Shown here: positions 32,025 to 40,323 of the stretch, piece after piece
Layout of the letters: the number at the start of each line of letters is the position of its first letter
Numbering within the stretch: the first letter of the stretch is position 1
Source of the DNA: Branchinecta lynchi
Lineage: Eukaryota > Arthropoda > Branchiopoda > Anostraca > Branchinectidae
Assembly (NCBI GenBank): GCA_023053575.1
Contig: JAKZAP010000017.1
Location: 2,735,501-2,799,500 of the forward strand
Reading direction: 5' to 3'
DNA: 64,000 nt
Position numbers and translations under genes: made by a program
The notes under the pieces: generated by a model
Databases searched by the model: none
The model's input: only the letters and a program-made list of their open reading frames with translations
What the model was told of the DNA's origin: nothing

Positions 32025-32325
32025 TTTTATTTTTTAGACGTACCCACTACACTTATCCAATCAGACAAAAAAAAAATCCACAGTGCAAACACAACACCCG
32101 CCGGAGGTCGGACGACAGTAAAATAAATCGCGATACGAAAAGTCAGCATTTCCCACGAGAAAATTGGAGAGAACACAACACCCTAAGACAACCAAGCAAA
32201 ATCTCATCTCAAGATACCCATAAGAAAAGGGAAACAAACAAAATCCCCCTACATGCATAATCGACAGGGTATTAGCTGGGTATTTGGTTCCGTTCGCACT
32301 GTCTGGAAACCTTAACAATAAACCT
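32025..32325 (+). other. E1 env leader fragment, end of the array
   Basis: Copy of 9472-about 9770. It ends at ...AAACCTTCCC, where E1 DNA joins the E2 LTR through the shared TTCCC. The env ATG and everything beyond it are missing, and no LTR closes the array. Confidence 0.8.
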
Positions 32326-32927
32326 TCCCCTGATGTGGTAGCTGAGGCTGGTCGTCACTAGTTCTTTAGCGAGGTTCCGAACTCCGAAGTCGGTAACATA
32401 AGTAAGATATAGGTTTTATTCAAGACTTACTCTGTACATGACTAATATGGGACGTCCCTTCTCAGTACCCACTGTATCCACCGAGATGCGCTGATATTAA
32501 ATTGACTCACTATGAACTGCAACTCTCAACTGAACTGAACTTCAATCTCCAACTGCAACTGCTCTCTTCTTATTCTCCTTCTCTACTTATATTATTCTTT
32601 AAACTTTATCATTCTTACGGCAACGTTATGGTTTCGGATTTCACCGGAAGTTAAAGACAAAGCCATCTCAATGACTATTATCCAAATGACTTTAAGCCAT
32701 CTCTATGACTATTATCCAAATGACTTTAAGGGGTTTCATACTTTATCATTCTTACGGCAACGTTATGGTTTCGGATTTCACCGGAAGTTAAAGACAAAGC
32801 CATCTCTATGACTATTATCCAAATGACTTTAAGCCATCTCTATGACTATTATCCAAATGACTTTAAGCCATCTCTATGACTATTATCCAAATGACTTTGA
32901 GGGGTTTCATACTTTAGCAGTCAGTAC
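32326..32927 (-). repeat. E2 3' LTR, proximal piece (right of E1), with tandem repeats
   Basis: Continues the LTR broken at 1791. On the minus strand it begins TGTACTGACTGC at 32927. It contains five copies of a 34-bp unit (GCCATCTCTATG...) and a duplication of a segment of about 150 bp; the other LTR has only two units. The length difference arose by repeat expansion or contraction. Confidence 0.88.
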
Positions 32928-32947
32928 ATCACTCCCCCTTTAGAAAA
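32928..32947 (-). promoter_or_regulatory. E2 polypurine tract
   Basis: On the minus strand AAAGGGGGAGTGA lies directly before the LTR start TGTACTG. Confidence 0.75.
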
Positions 32948-33835
32948 AAAGGAGGCGTCCTCGCCTTATTATAAAATTTACTTAACTACACGACCTTCAT
33001 GACGCAAGTCAGGGACACGCGCGTCTCATAGTGTTGTTCATTTACTGCCGTCGAAAATTTTGCTGACTGGCTTTTGGAACAAGCTCAAGTTACTTTGGTT
33101 TGCGACGGTGTTAAACTTAGGTTTGATTTCAGTTCAGCACGGTGGGTGGGGATGTATATATAATCCACCGGCTTTCCTGGCATACATCAGCCTTCGCAGG
33201 TGGGGAATAAATAATCCGCTCAGTGAAAACTGATGTATGCTTACTCTTGTTCCAGATATCTCTTCTTTTCATATTATTCGATAATTCCTCACGTGTCCTG
33301 ACTCGCGAAACTGAGGCCTATAAAATTATTAACAAATGCTACTGCGAACAAGGTGTTTTTCATTCCCCCTTAGGTTGGTAGGTGGATACAATAGGGTGCT
33401 AGTAGGATTTAACAAACTTACGACTGCCGCTAACACTTATCTCTCCCTCTGTCTTCCTCTTCCTGTCTTCGTGTCATGTTATTCCTCTCTCTTGCTGTAC
33501 CTGCTTGCTTTTTCTTGGGATTTCAACAATTTCCCTGCACTAATCACTTCCCTTCTGGCTGCAGTAAAGCCATATCAATTTCGGATAATTATAAGCGGTA
33601 TTCACTTTTAGCTATATATATATCGGCTATATATATTCACTTTTAGCTACATTGATTGCAATATTCACTGTAAGCCGCTTCGGTTTTATGCAGTATTCAC
33701 TTTATGCTACATAGGCTATATTCACTTAGGCTGCATTTCTCACATTATTCACTTTGAAGCTACATATGCTTACTTTAGCCAGCTATTGCTATATACACTA
33801 CGGCTATCTATTCTGCTCCATTCACTTTAGCCTGA
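32948..33835 (-). repeat. E2 3' noncoding region with degenerate short repeats
   Basis: No gene. From about 33590 to 33830 a phrase like TATTCACTTTAGCTACAT recurs about nine times with changes, mixed with TATATA runs. It is an old, decayed tandem repeat next to the small 3' ORF. Confidence 0.6.
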
Positions 33836-34162
33836 TCAAGCGGATACACGAGTGAGGCTATCGTAGTGGTTGCCTTCCATAATAATTAGCTCCTTCTTGC
33901 ATTCAAATCCTATTTCGTTTGCTAATTCCTGGTGTCCATCCATGTATAGGGCATATAGAAACCTCTTGTAAATATATGCACTCTCCCTTATGGCCTTGAT
34001 GGTGGCCTCTACTGGCCGATCGCAGAATCGGATCACCCGCAGGGTTTCGCCGCTGAGATGCTCAGACTCCATGTGCCTGAATAACGACGCTCGATGATCC
34101 AATTTTGCTCTCACAATATTCTCAATTTCTCGTACACGCACCGAGTGTGTTCGCAGATCCAC
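33836..34162 (-). CDS. E2 small 3' ORF, possible death-fold (CARD-like) protein
   Basis: A frame of about 108 codons between ORF4 and the 3' LTR. It begins directly after an acceptor-like TTTATTTCTAG (AG at 34163-34162, minus strand) and lacks an early ATG, so it may be a 3' exon. The protein is short and helical. Its last part, YKRFLYALYMDGHQELANEI, resembles the final helices of caspase-recruitment domains (pattern F..FL.AL...G...LA..L), and the size of about 85 folded residues also fits. This is pattern recognition, not a search result. E1 has no counterpart that I can see. It could instead be a lineage-specific protein or a captured host exon. Confidence 0.4.
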   Translation of the reverse strand: MDLRTHSVRVREIENIVRAKLDHRASLFRHMESEHLSGETLRVIRFCDRPVEATIKAIRESAYIYKRFLYALYMDGHQELANEIGFECKKELIIMEGNHYDSLTRVSA

Positions 34163-34303
34163 TAGAAATAAACATTATGCTTTATTTTATAACTTTAATC
34201 ATTTACTTTCCCAAACTTTCCTACTGAAAACATGGGGGGGGGGGAATTATTCTGGGCCTATTTAGTTCCCTGCATTATCACTTCCCAGAAGCCAATCCCA
34301 TTC

Positions 34304-35206
34304 TCAGGTGTCAAAGGTTATGGGTGCCGATTCCTGTAGCGCAGGGTGGATTGCATCATCTAGGTCTCGAATCAGGTCGTTAACGACTTGATTGATATTC
34401 GTATGGCTTGAAGCCTGTTCCATGTTGAGTCCGTGGTACATCGGATCTGTGCCCGTGGTTGCGAGTAGGCTGTACCCATTTGCAGTAATAGACCTAGATT
34501 GACCCTGGATTTCTGATGAGCTTTGGCCTATGATGATTTTCATTACTATACAAACTAGTCGAGATGCCTGTTACCGGACTTGTACTCGCAGATGACATCG
34601 CAGATGCGGTGGCAGTTTGTTCGATTCCGTCCATGTGGCTAGTCAGTCTGGAAGATTCAAAATTATTTAGTGACGAATTGTCTGCTCTTTTCTTTTGTCT
34701 CCATAGCTGTTCGATGATCAGCTGATGTCTATGTTTCGGTGGCCAATGCATCGGCTGCCATGATTCCGTTCGAAATCACAAATACACGGACATTTGAAAT
34801 GATGTCGGGTTCTGCCTCGTCGATTGGTGTGACCTTCCCTTGTGATTCGTAGATTCCGAACTCGGTAGGGTTGTCGTCCAGTACGACCTACCCGTGTGGT
34901 ACCTAGCCCTATCCAAACCGCAAAGTTACTTGGTAGCACCAAACGCAGGAATGCTGCGCTCAAACCAGCAGCTGTTGCTGCCCTCATGAGAAGAGCATCT
35001 TCGGCGCCACAAATCACGGGGTCGGCTTGAATTTGATCGTGGGTTCGAACCTGGTCTAAAAGTGCCACCCGTAAGCCCGTTTGGAAGGTAAATGCCCTAG
35101 AATGATCCGTGTGCATGAGTACTAAGCGAAACAAAAATTCCACAACTAGTTCGATCTCTTCGTACATTGCGGACACACTATGATTATTTGGTCCTGAATC
35201 AGCCAT
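34304..35206 (-). pseudogene. E2 ORF4 homologue, frameshifted
   Basis: Three overlapping frames (35206-34718, 34751-34494, 34543-34304) follow the E1 ORF4 protein from start to end. The first begins at an ATG (MADSGPNN...) and shares the D-A-L-L..AA and LPSNF...RV pattern with DTLIHAA and LPPDF...RV of E1. The second matches around LIIEQLWRQKKR (E1: KLLGEQKKEY). The third ends in LDDAIHP...TFDT (E1: THSMHP...FSLFE). At least two frameshifts separate them, so the gene is dead here, but similarity across the whole length shows that ORF4 predates the split of E1 and E2. Confidence 0.6.
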
Positions 35207-35539
35207 TTCAACTTACTTATTTTCTAAGCTGAGGTATCCAAAATTCCTTGATAATTTACTCTGATAGTGTTTCTGCCAGGTATCAATCTCAACTGCCATT
35301 TGCCTTTGTCCCTCTGTTAGTTTGTTCACCTTCGTCTAAAGACATCCTATTACCGCTCATCTGTACTTTCGGCATCATATTATGATTTCCGTTAGAAGTC
35401 AGCATTTTTCTATCCTCCAGGAAAGACATCATTTTTCAAATTTGATGGAAGTATCAAATGGCTACTTTTCAGTTCCAAATATGATCAAACGCACAATTCT
35501 GAAACTAAACTAACTGCTTAATAAACGGCCAACTCTGTC
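35207..35539 (-). other. E2 spacer between env and ORF4
   Basis: No gene seen. Confidence 0.5.
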
Positions 35540-36980
35540 CTAACTTCTAAGCCTATACCTTACTGGTCTCGAACTTCTCACCACAGGTTTGACAGTCAGT
35601 GCTGTCGTGCTGGTGCTGTGTCCGTGCAACATTCTGTTCATCACTGATGCATCGTTGATTACGGATACTCTTTTCTTCCATATTTTGTAACTGCATGCAA
35701 CGGCGAGTGTAGCTAGAATAAATACTGTGGCTACACCTATGGTGCTAAAAATAGAAATACGATTAGTGTATTTCACTCGTTCTCCTTCAGTCCTGAAAAT
35801 CGGAATATCTTCTTGTACGCTTTTCTTTATTTCTTCTAGTGTTCCCAAAACGTGACGATCTCCGGCGCTCAGGCGTTTCGGAGTTTCGAGCGCCTGGAGG
35901 CCTGAGAGTAATTCTCGGAGAGCGCGCGCTGTTCTCAGTGCCGCGAGGAGTCTCCTACCACGACCGATACGTCGATGGTGTGAAAGTTGCCAACTGCTAT
36001 TTGCTTTGTTGGCACTTCGAATAATTTCGCGCCGACTGATATGAGTGACACTTCCTTCGTGTTCAGTTCGCACGCCGACGGAACAGTAATGATTCCTGTT
36101 CCGGACAATCTGATCTCGCTTATTTTTGTCACATTTGGACACGAAAGTTGTGCAACCAAGGGTGACGAAATGCTGTAAATGAAATCGCTGTGACTTACCC
36201 GTTCCCATTGCTCTGAGCTCTCTGGACCCAAGACTTCTGTCTGACATTCAGGGGGTATTGGATCCTTTACGTCTACTTCCTTGAAAAGCTTTGTAATGCA
36301 AGTATTGCGTGAAAACAAAAAGGGAACGGCGTCGAACTTGCACACAGCTACAGGTATCGCAAGACATGCTGCTACCTCCTCTCTGGTTGGTATCATGTAT
36401 TTTTGAGTAGATACCGCTAAGAAGGTTGGATAGTTCGTTACTCTGATTGACCATGTAGTGTTATCCATCCGTACTGGGTATGCAGAGACTTTGTAGAGTT
36501 GGTAAGCCTCCTTTCGGACCAGTGGCAAGTCCAATATAGTGTAAATCTCGTCTTGCCTAATTGCCAGATCTGTCTCAACTAAACTGTAAAAATAGAGCAA
36601 ATTGTCATCTGTGGGTTCGATACCCAATCTTAAATGGAACGGTAGGTGCCTCTCTACGTCCTTCAATATTTTCTGTACGGTCAGAGGATCCAACAAGTGT
36701 GTCGAGAGCTTCTTTGATATCATTGTAAGAAAAGCAAATTCAATCTGGTTGAACTCAGCCGATAATTCCATAATAACTGTCGAGAGAACTTGCAGCGACA
36801 GCTGGATGCTAATTTCCTGCGTTAGCTCCTGCTTTTCCTGAAAAATCATACTGATAATACTCGCTATGGATTGCTTAAGTTCCTGCTTAAATAGTTCCAG
36901 TGTGTCGATCGTCTGGTTCATCTTCGCTTCTACTGCTTCTATGCGTAGTTCATGGTGTTTTATTACTGATAGGTAAATGG
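35540..36980 (-). pseudogene. env: E2 env remnant, N-terminus lost and frameshifted
   Basis: C-terminal two thirds of an Env like that of E1. The frame opens before the ATG at 36921 (through HHELRIEAVEAK) and covers heptad-like sequence, a PLTVQKIL / LPFHLRLG block that aligns with PQTLFEIL / MPYGMKLP of E1, and conserved Cys residues. Near 35940 the frame shifts into 36247-35540, which supplies the membrane-proximal part (EEIKKSVQEDIPIFRTEGERVKY), a membrane helix and a basic tail. Signal peptide, cleavage site and fusion segment are absent because the gag-env deletion removed them. Confidence 0.75.
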
Positions 36981-37807
36981 CTGGAAGTTGTGGCTGGAAA
37001 TGGCTGGAGGTTCTTGCTGCTTTCTGCTTTATGTGGTGTTTTGCTTCTGTATCTTATTTTTTTATTCCTTTCATACCGTGTGCTTCTTCCTCTCTCGAAC
37101 GCGTCTCTTCTATCTCGGCTTGCTGATCCACTCCTGGCTTCTTCCTCTGTGTTTCGTTCCTTGTATCGCGTCCGATCTTCAATGAATCCGACTTTTCTAG
37201 TGTGATCAACTTCCTCGGTTATGTTGATCGACAACTTCTCACATTTCTTCATTGTTTCGTCTATTCTTACCTCCGTTTCTGCCAGTTCGATGGCCTCTGC
37301 CAGGTTTGCAGGTTTCCTTGATAGCATAAGTCGTAATAGCTTCTTTGGTAGTCCTTGCTTGAAGGTTTCCAGCTGTACAATTTTCACTGTGTCATCCGAT
37401 CCGTCTCTGTCCAACTTTTTGCAGACTGCTTGACAGATGCGATCTGCATACTCCTGGATTGTAGTGCCGGGTGTGTACGTAACCACGTCGTATTTCAACT
37501 TTTCGGACTCACTTGTCTCTCTAAAGCGTTCTGAAAATGTTCTCGTAACTGCTTCCATCGAAGCATAAGTGACTGCATCCGCTGACAGCGCTTCGAAATA
37601 CTGTAATGCACTTCCTTTCAGTCTGGTTGCAATGCATCTTTTCTTTGTCTTGAAGTTGTAGGGTTCTGCCAGCTCGTTAAAAATATCCAGTTTCTTTTTA
37701 AATTCATCGATGTCTGTCATGCCATTGTACTCTGGAATGCTTTTGGCCAACTTCAAAACCATTGACAGATCTTCCATGCCTTTCCTTGCTTCGTCACTAA
37801 GAGCCAT
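36950..37807 (-). CDS. gag: E2 Gag, truncated before the zinc knuckle
   Basis: 285 codons from ATG 37807. Capsid-like region (IPEYNGMTDIDEFKKKLDIF, RFRETSESEKLKYDVV, ETFKQGLPKKLLRLML) aligns with Gag of E1 and E3. A basic Arg/Ser-rich tail follows, then the deletion junction near 36975 and a stop at 36950. The CCHC knuckle, the frameshift region and the whole pol gene are missing. The capsid part is uninterrupted, so a self-assembling Gag product is conceivable but would lack the usual RNA-binding knuckle. Confidence 0.8.
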   Translation of the reverse strand: MALSDEARKGMEDLSMVLKLAKSIPEYNGMTDIDEFKKKLDIFNELAEPYNFKTKKRCIATRLKGSALQYFEALSADAVTYASMEAVTRTFSERFRETSESEKLKYDVVTYTPGTTIQEYADRICQAVCKKLDRDGSDDTVKIVQLETFKQGLPKKLLRLMLSRKPANLAEAIELAETEVRIDETMKKCEKLSINITEEVDHTRKVGFIEDRTRYKERNTEEEARSGSASRDRRDAFERGRSTRYERNKKIRYRSKTPHKAESSKNLQPFPATTSSHLPISNKTP

Positions 37808-37860
37808 TTTAGAATAAGGATGCTAGGCCTATCTCTCACCGTTACTTCTAGCTACCTGGG

Positions 37861-37881
37861 CCTCTAAACCGCTGCCACCAG
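37861..37881 (-). promoter_or_regulatory. E2 primer-binding site, tRNA-Leu type
   Basis: On the minus strand CTGGTGGCAGCGG follows the LTR end CATTACA. TGGCAGCGGT matches the complement of a tRNA-Leu 3' end for ten bases, then diverges. Confidence 0.6.
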
Positions 37882-38449
37882 TGTAATGATCTGTACTATC
37901 ACGACGCTATTTGTATGGTAACGCGCACCGTGGTAGTAGTTGGTGATCCCGCCTAGTGACGCGTGTGTGGTGATTCCGATAATCACCAGTGTAGGTACGT
38001 TCCCCTGATGTGGTAGCTGAGGCTGGTCGTCACTAGTTCTTTAGCGAGGTTCCGAACTCCGAAGTCGCTTACAGTAGCATAGAGGTAACATAAGTAAGAT
38101 ATAGGTTTTATTCGAGACTTACTCTGTACATGACTAATATGGGACGTCCCTTCTCAGTACCCACTGTATCCACCGAGATGCGTTGATATTAAATTGACTC
38201 ACTATGAACTGCAACTCTCAACTGAACTGAACTTCAATCTCCAACTGCAACTGCTCTCTTCTTATTCTCCTTCTCTACTTATATTATTCTTTAAACTTTA
38301 TCATTCTTACGGCAACGTTATGGTTTCGGATTTCACCGGTAGTTAAAGACAAAGCCATCTCTATGACTATTATCCAAATGACTTTAAGCCATCTCTATGA
38401 CTATTATCCAAATGACTTTAAGGGGTTTCATACTTTAGCAGTCAGTACA
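37882..38449 (-). repeat. E2 5' LTR
   Basis: 568 bp, uninterrupted. On the minus strand it runs from TGTACTGACTGC (38449) to CATTACA (37882). It has a TATA-like AATATAAGT near 38275-38285, an AATAAA (plus strand 38107-38112) and two 34-bp repeat units. Confidence 0.9.
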
Positions 38450-38453
38450 CAAG
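38450..38453. repeat. Target-site duplication of E2, right copy (CAAG)
   Basis: Matches 1667-1670. Confidence 0.85.
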
Positions 38454-38775
38454 AAATGCCAGGAAAATGTTATGCAAACTGTTGCGCAATTTTGCAGACT
38501 TGTCCACAATTGTGGATTTTTTTGTTATTAGTCCCACAAAATCTGTGTTAAACCCTACTAGAAGGGTCGAATTTCTAGGATTCTGTTGCTATGGCCGTTT
38601 CTCTGCCTTCTCGAAAGGTCGAAGGTATAATTGCCACTGTCCGAGCTATTTTAAATCAGCGGTCCCCTCGTATACAGGCGGTTTCAGAGGTTATTAGCGG
38701 GGGTTGAAATGGGGAATAGTCTCCTGAAGAGAAATTAGAACATATTAATGTTTTCGAGCTTAAAGCAGTATTATT
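38454..38775 (+). pseudogene. DIRS reverse transcriptase, C-terminal part, and RNase H start
   Basis: Continues the DIRS RT broken at 1670. In frame after CAAG come a KCQENVMQTV helix, then in a shifted frame SPTKSVLNPTRRVEFLGF, the block that follows YLDD in DIRS RTs, and INVFELKAVLFG, the start of the DIRS RNase H. Stops and frameshifts are present. About 38775 the reading passes without a stop into the truncated Gag of E3, so the E3 5' end lies here. Confidence 0.75.
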
Positions 38776-39361
38776 TGGGTACAGAGCTTTTGCCGATCGT
38801 GTCATGGTGTCCACTTCTCAAAAAATCGGTAAAGCAAACAAAGAACAGTTCACAGCGTCGGTTTTCGAGAATTTTAAACAGGGTCTTGGAGGCAAGCTAG
38901 TAAGGCTAGTCCTCAGTCGTCGTAGCAATACCTTAGAAGAAGCTATCTCCTTAATTGAGCACGAAATGAAAATAGATGAATTGGTTAAATCAACACAGAG
39001 GGTATCGATTAATGCAATGGCAGAACCGAGCGAGGAAAGACATCTGCCTGAACCAGTCAGTAATATAAACCAGGGTATTCCCAGAGATCAAACACCCACA
39101 CGCTACAGGGACCAAACCCCAACCCGTCGCGGACAAGCGTATCCAACGCGTTCACCCCGTTCCCCCCTCAAATCAGTCAGTTTTGCAAATTCAGATAGAC
39201 GTGGTCAGTTCCGGTCGCAAAACGCGCATCGGAGCGATCAGGCAGCACGAGGCGGCAATGTTAGATGTTATCCATGCGACAAAATAGGCCACAAAGCATA
39301 TGAGTGCCGACCACGTCCGGCAGTTAGAGGGAATAATGGGAGACAATATGGGTACTATTAA
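38776..39361 (+). pseudogene. gag: E3 gag, 5'-truncated
   Basis: About the last 190 codons of a Gag like that of E1: FENFKQGLGGKLVRLVLSRR and LIEHEMKIDEL blocks, a basic Arg/Thr-rich linker with repeated RDQTPTR, and one CCHC knuckle (CYPCDKIGHKAYEC near 39270). It ends at TAA 39359-39361. The 5' half is missing, and the frame is continuous with DIRS sequence upstream. Confidence 0.75.
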
Positions 39362-40323
39362 ACGCAATGGGTCGATCCTAAGGAGGCGTAGGACCGACTA
39401 TAGTGTGGACCGTCGGTACATGCCGAGAAGAGTAAAATTAAACGAAGTTCACAATTATAGCGCAAATTTCTCTTCTCGATTACCAGTGCTTAGTGGTTTT
39501 AATATTTTGAAGAATAGGCTATCATGTTTGATAGACACGGGTGCAATGATTTCTTTGTTGAATGTGAGTATTTAATCGGTTACCAAGGAACGTACAAAAG
39601 GAGTGTAAGGAAACTCGAAATACGTTGTCAAGTATAACATGGCATAGGCATAAATCGATTGCTGAAATTCGGCTACCGGTAGGTTATGCTGGAAGAGACT
39701 TCGTTACTTCTTTCACTGTGTGTGAGAGAATCGGTTATGACGCAGTCTTTGGCATGGATTTCCTTGGCGAGAACAGGTCTCTGATCGACGCGCAATTCAG
39801 AACGATTACCTGGAAGAGAGGAAACAATGAATCAGTGAACAATGTCACGGAAGTACCCAGGAAGACACACAAAGTAGACCCACAGCCCAAACATCGTAAC
39901 CTCGTGGACGCGCAAGACGTCAACGCCACGTCATACCGCATGACTCTACCCACTCATCGTCACCACGTGTACACGCAAGACGTCAATGCCACGCCATACC
40001 GCATGACGAACCACGATGACGTCAGCGATCAAAAAGACGTCACACATGAAGTCAATACCACGTCATACCGCATGACGACCCACGGTGACGTCAGCGATCA
40101 AAAAGACGTCACACATACACGCCCAGGACATGGAAATAACACGTGCACTGAAGGAAAGCTCAAAGATGTTTTACGTCACGACACAATGGAAAGAGCAGGA
40201 CCCCAGGTGAAGACGACGGATGCTGACGTCAGATCAGACGACAACACAGCTCTCGAAAAGGACCGCCTCCTAACCAAAGGAAGCTGCGAAGACGAGAAGA
40301 AATATACTGTTTCGTGTGCATAG
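39362..40323 (+). pseudogene. pol: E3 pol, protease region and linker
   Basis: The protease frame contains LIDTGAMISLLN (DTG near 39534) and stops near 39575. A second frame (about 39625-40323) continues with GYDAVFGMDFL, the C-terminal protease block, followed by a linker made of imperfect repeats (VNATSYRMT, VSDQKDVTH). A stop at 40321-40323 ends it. E1 has an unrelated Asn/Gln-rich linker at this place. Frame breaks show it is dead. Confidence 0.7.
39900..40245 (+). repeat. Minisatellite in the E3 pol linker, rich in GACGTC
   Basis: Imperfect tandem repeats of about 30-65 bp containing at least seven GACGTC cores. Three of them are full TGACGTCA palindromes (near 40018, 40085 and 40223), the binding motif of CREB/ATF proteins. 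They also code for the repeated VNATSYRMT / DVSDQKDVT peptide. Confidence 0.65.

Larger units (their letters stand above)
1671..38449 (-). mobile_element. E2: env-bearing Ty3/gypsy element without pol, split by E1
   Basis: Minus-strand LTR retroelement inserted in the DIRS RT. Read on the minus strand the order is: 5' LTR 38449-37882, tRNA-Leu-type primer site, gag 37807-36950, env remnant, ORF4, a small CARD-like ORF, polypurine tract 32947-32928, and 3' LTR 32927-32326 continued at 1791-1671. The 3' LTR is split because E1 landed inside it. The outer ends are TGTACTGACTGC and CATTACA, flanked by CAAG on both sides. All of protease, RT, RNase H and integrase is missing, along with the Gag zinc knuckle and the N-terminal half of Env. 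E2 is therefore a deletion derivative that would have needed a helper to move. Confidence 0.85.

Noticed and set aside
32660..32925. CRISPR-like array
   Set aside because: The 34-bp units are contiguous, without spacers, and lie in an LTR of a eukaryotic element.
34230..34250. Poly-G run as a regulatory site
   Set aside because: A plain homopolymer in the E2 3' region; nothing supports a function.
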